From Nocardiopsis endophytica (GTDB lineage: Bacteria > Actinomycetota > Actinomycetes > Streptosporangiales > Streptosporangiaceae), in the NCBI RefSeq assembly GCF_027706725.1, contig NZ_JAQFWQ010000020.1:16850-80849 (forward strand): 64,000 bases of DNA. The letters are read 5' to 3'. Below, in pieces: positions 62,380 to 64,000 of the stretch (its first letter is position 1; each line of letters opens with the position of its first letter). A program made the translations under genes and the position numbers. A model generated the notes under the pieces. That model was given only the letters and a program-made list of their open reading frames with translations, searched no databases and had not been told where the DNA came from.

Positions 62380-63156
62380 TCAGCGGGGCAGGCGCCGCCA
62401 CATCGAGCGCGGGAGCATCCGCATCCCGGTGAAGACGTAGCGCAGCACCGAGGGCACCCACACGGTCTCGCGTCCGGTGCGCAGCCCCTCGGCGACGGCG
62501 GCGGCGACCTGCTCGGCGGTGGCGGGGAACGGCGCGGCGGGCACGTGCCGGGACATCTTCGTGGGCACGTAGCCGGGGCGGACGATCATCACCCGGGCGC
62601 CGGTGCCGTGCAGGGCGTCGCCCAGCCCCTGGGCGAGGCCGTCCAGCCCGGCCTTGGCGGCGCCGTAGACCAGGTTGGCGCGGCGCACCCGCACGCCGGC
62701 CACCGAGGAGACCACGACCAGGGTGCCGTGGCCCTGTTCGCGCAGGCGCGCGGCCACCGCCAGGTCGGCGGAGACGTGGCCGGTGAAGGTGGCGGCCGCG
62801 GCGTCGGCGGCGGAGGCGGGGTCGGCCTCGAAGGCGGCCTGGTCGCCGAGGACGCCGAAGGCGTCCACGACCACGTCGAGGTCCCCGGCCAGCTCGGCCG
62901 CGGCGGCGACGGCGGCCGCGTGGCCGCCGGTGTCGGCGGCGTCGAAGTCGAGCGGGTGCACGTCGCGCGCACCGGCGGCGCGGAGCCGGTCGGCCTGCTC
63001 CTTCACGCCGCCCTCCCGCTCACCGGTGGCGCCCCGCGCCGCGAGCACGACCGTGCGCGCACCGCCCCGCACCAGGCGCTCGGCGATGGCGAGCCCGATC
63101 TCACTGCGCCCGCCCAGGAGGAGAACGGTGTCCACGGCTCCGACGGCGTTCCGCAT
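62380..63156 (-). CDS. dprE2: DprE2-like decaprenylphosphoryl-2-keto-ribose reductase (SDR)
   Basis: 258 residues of the SDR family. The coenzyme motif is LLLGGRSEIGLAIAERL, the central signature DVVVDAFGVLGDQ and the active site Ser...VYGAAKAG (YxxxK). The DprE2 group reads GGRSEIG and VLAFGVLGDQ. The enzyme makes decaprenyl-phosphoryl arabinose, needed for arabinan cell-wall polymers. DprE1 is not in the window. ATG 63156 follows GGAAGG. Between it and 62222 there is only a G-rich spacer. Confidence 0.82.
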   Translation of the reverse strand: MRNAVGAVDTVLLLGGRSEIGLAIAERLVRGGARTVVLAARGATGEREGGVKEQADRLRAAGARDVHPLDFDAADTGGHAAAVAAAAELAGDLDVVVDAFGVLGDQAAFEADPASAADAAAATFTGHVSADLAVAARLREQGHGTLVVVSSVAGVRVRRANLVYGAAKAGLDGLAQGLGDALHGTGARVMIVRPGYVPTKMSRHVPAAPFPATAEQVAAAVAEGLRTGRETVWVPSVLRYVFTGMRMLPRSMWRRLPR

Positions 63157-63329
63157 GCCAGTCCTTCCGATCAAGCGACCTGCGCGCCCCGACTTGGGGA
63201 CAGAAGCCTCCCAGAGGCGTCACCGAACCCGGAACCCAGGGCCGGTGCCCGCACCCCCTGTGATGGTGATCCCGGGAACATGGAGGCTGAAACCGCCTTC
63301 TGGGTGTTGGGCTCCCGCGGTGCAGGTGG

Positions 63330-64000
63330 ACGGCTGGGCCGGTCCGGTCCCCCGCTTGCGGACCCCGCCCGGGCGGAAGGCCGCCGGAGTGTCGGGTGGG
63401 AGGGCGGCGATGACGAAGGTCAGCGGCCCACACCGCAGCGTCGTCGGCCGCCGGGCGTGTGCATGGTCGCCGTGATCGGCGGCGACGGCAAGAGCCGGGC
63501 GGTTCCCCGATCCTGCCTGCCAGGCGGCAGGCCTCTCGCGGTCCGGGTAGGCGGCTGAGCTGGTACCCCGCTTGCGGGCCTCACCCGGGCGGCAGCCCGC
63601 CGGAGTGCAAGGTCGCAAGGGCAGCGACGGCGGAAGCGGGGCGGTTCCCCGGCCTTGCCTGCCGTCCGACAGGCCCCTCGCGGACCGGGTAGGCGGGACG
63701 GCTGGGCTGGTACCCCGCTTCAGGGCCCCGCCCGGGCGGCGGGTCGGTGGGGTGCAGCGTTGAGGGCGGCGACGACGGAGGTGGGCGGCCCTCGGCGCAG
63801 CGTCGTCGGCCGTTGGGCGTGTGGGTGGTCGCCGTGATGGGCGGCGACGGAGTGAGCGGGGCGGTTCCCGGGCGCTGCCTGCCGGGCGGCGGGCGACCGG
63901 GCGGGCGCGTGGCCACCCGCGCTCGTGGCGCCCCGGCCCCGCGGTGCGCCCCTGCCCGGCGATGATCTCGACAAGGGTGCTGTCATTCCGGCGGTTTTGA
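63330..64000 (+). repeat. R1 repeat array, direct orientation, running off the window
   Basis: Modules follow in the order B-C-A-B-A-B-C-A, then the palindrome arm. Module C is at 63424-63488 and 63786-63850, module A at 63497-63554, 63638-63696 and from 63858. Module B carries CCCGCTT and CCCGGGCGG. Read as reverse complement the order matches the array at 14268-14602. The array continues past 64000. The 63157-63329 stretch before it holds nothing I can identify. Confidence 0.8.
63958..64000 (+). repeat. Palindrome arm of the R1 family, cut by the window end
   Basis: GGCGATGATCTCGAC-AA-GGGTGCTG followed by TCATTCCGGCGGTTTT equals the left arm and loop of the palindrome at 14200. The right arm would lie beyond the window. 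Confidence 0.75.

Overview
The window is very GC-rich with long overlapping frames on both strands and is coding on nearly its whole length, as in an actinobacterium. The mix of a cvn (conservon) operon, F420-type oxidoreductases, a DprE2-like epimerase, GuaB1, XRE/DUF5753 regulators and an FxLD lanthipeptide cluster points to a filamentous actinomycete, most likely Nocardiopsis or a close relative. The genus is an inference; no rRNA or tRNA is present.

Layout. 0-13.5 kb is mostly housekeeping: an EF-G-like GTPase, an AraC regulator divergent from a fosmidomycin-resistance-type MFS pump, an F420/PPOX enzyme, an NmrA-like protein, an M48 protease, an M20 amidohydrolase with a long Pro-rich tail, a membrane acyltransferase, a CDP-alcohol phosphatidyltransferase and GuaB1. 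13.5-14.6 kb is non-coding and built of modular repeats (family R1) around a palindrome; the same family closes the window at 63.3-64.0 kb. 14.6-22.1 kb holds a Ddn-like oxidoreductase and two tandem ATPase + YhgE/Pip membrane-protein pairs with a TetR gene between them. 22.4-31.4 kb is a sterol side-chain degradation locus: a minus-strand operon (acyl-CoA synthetase, DUF35 protein, two Ltp-type thiolases, FadD19-like ligase, CYP125-like P450) divergent from an EchA19-like hydratase, with two KstR-like boxes between them. A third such box precedes a nitronate-monooxygenase-like gene at 62.2 kb.

31.4-36 kb carries small enzymes, a DUF4333 lipoprotein, a GlxA-type regulator and an APC permease. 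36-40.2 kb contains two XRE/DUF5753 regulatory modules (with DUF397, an anti-sigma-type ATPase and DUF6879) that lead into a class I FxLD lanthipeptide cluster at 40.3-47.1 kb: PIMT-like methyltransferase, 72-aa precursor, LanB, LanC and a stand-alone SpaB_C protein. A second PIMT-like methyltransferase, of the type normally found with ATP-grasp RiPPs, follows at 47.2-48.3 kb and is flanked by a second repeat family (R2). Paired TGCAAC direct repeats occur both at the second regulator's promoter and just upstream of the lanthipeptide operon, suggesting that this regulator controls the cluster.

48.9-64 kb: a VanZ-RDD membrane protein, the cvnABCD operon followed by an MpaB-family oxygenase and an MFS carrier, a metallophosphoesterase, a probable DUF1963 protein, a TetR gene divergent from a SnoaL/NmrA operon through twin palindromic operators, the nitronate-monooxygenase-like gene, and a DprE2-like reductase. 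No transposase, integrase, CRISPR array or RNA gene was recognised.
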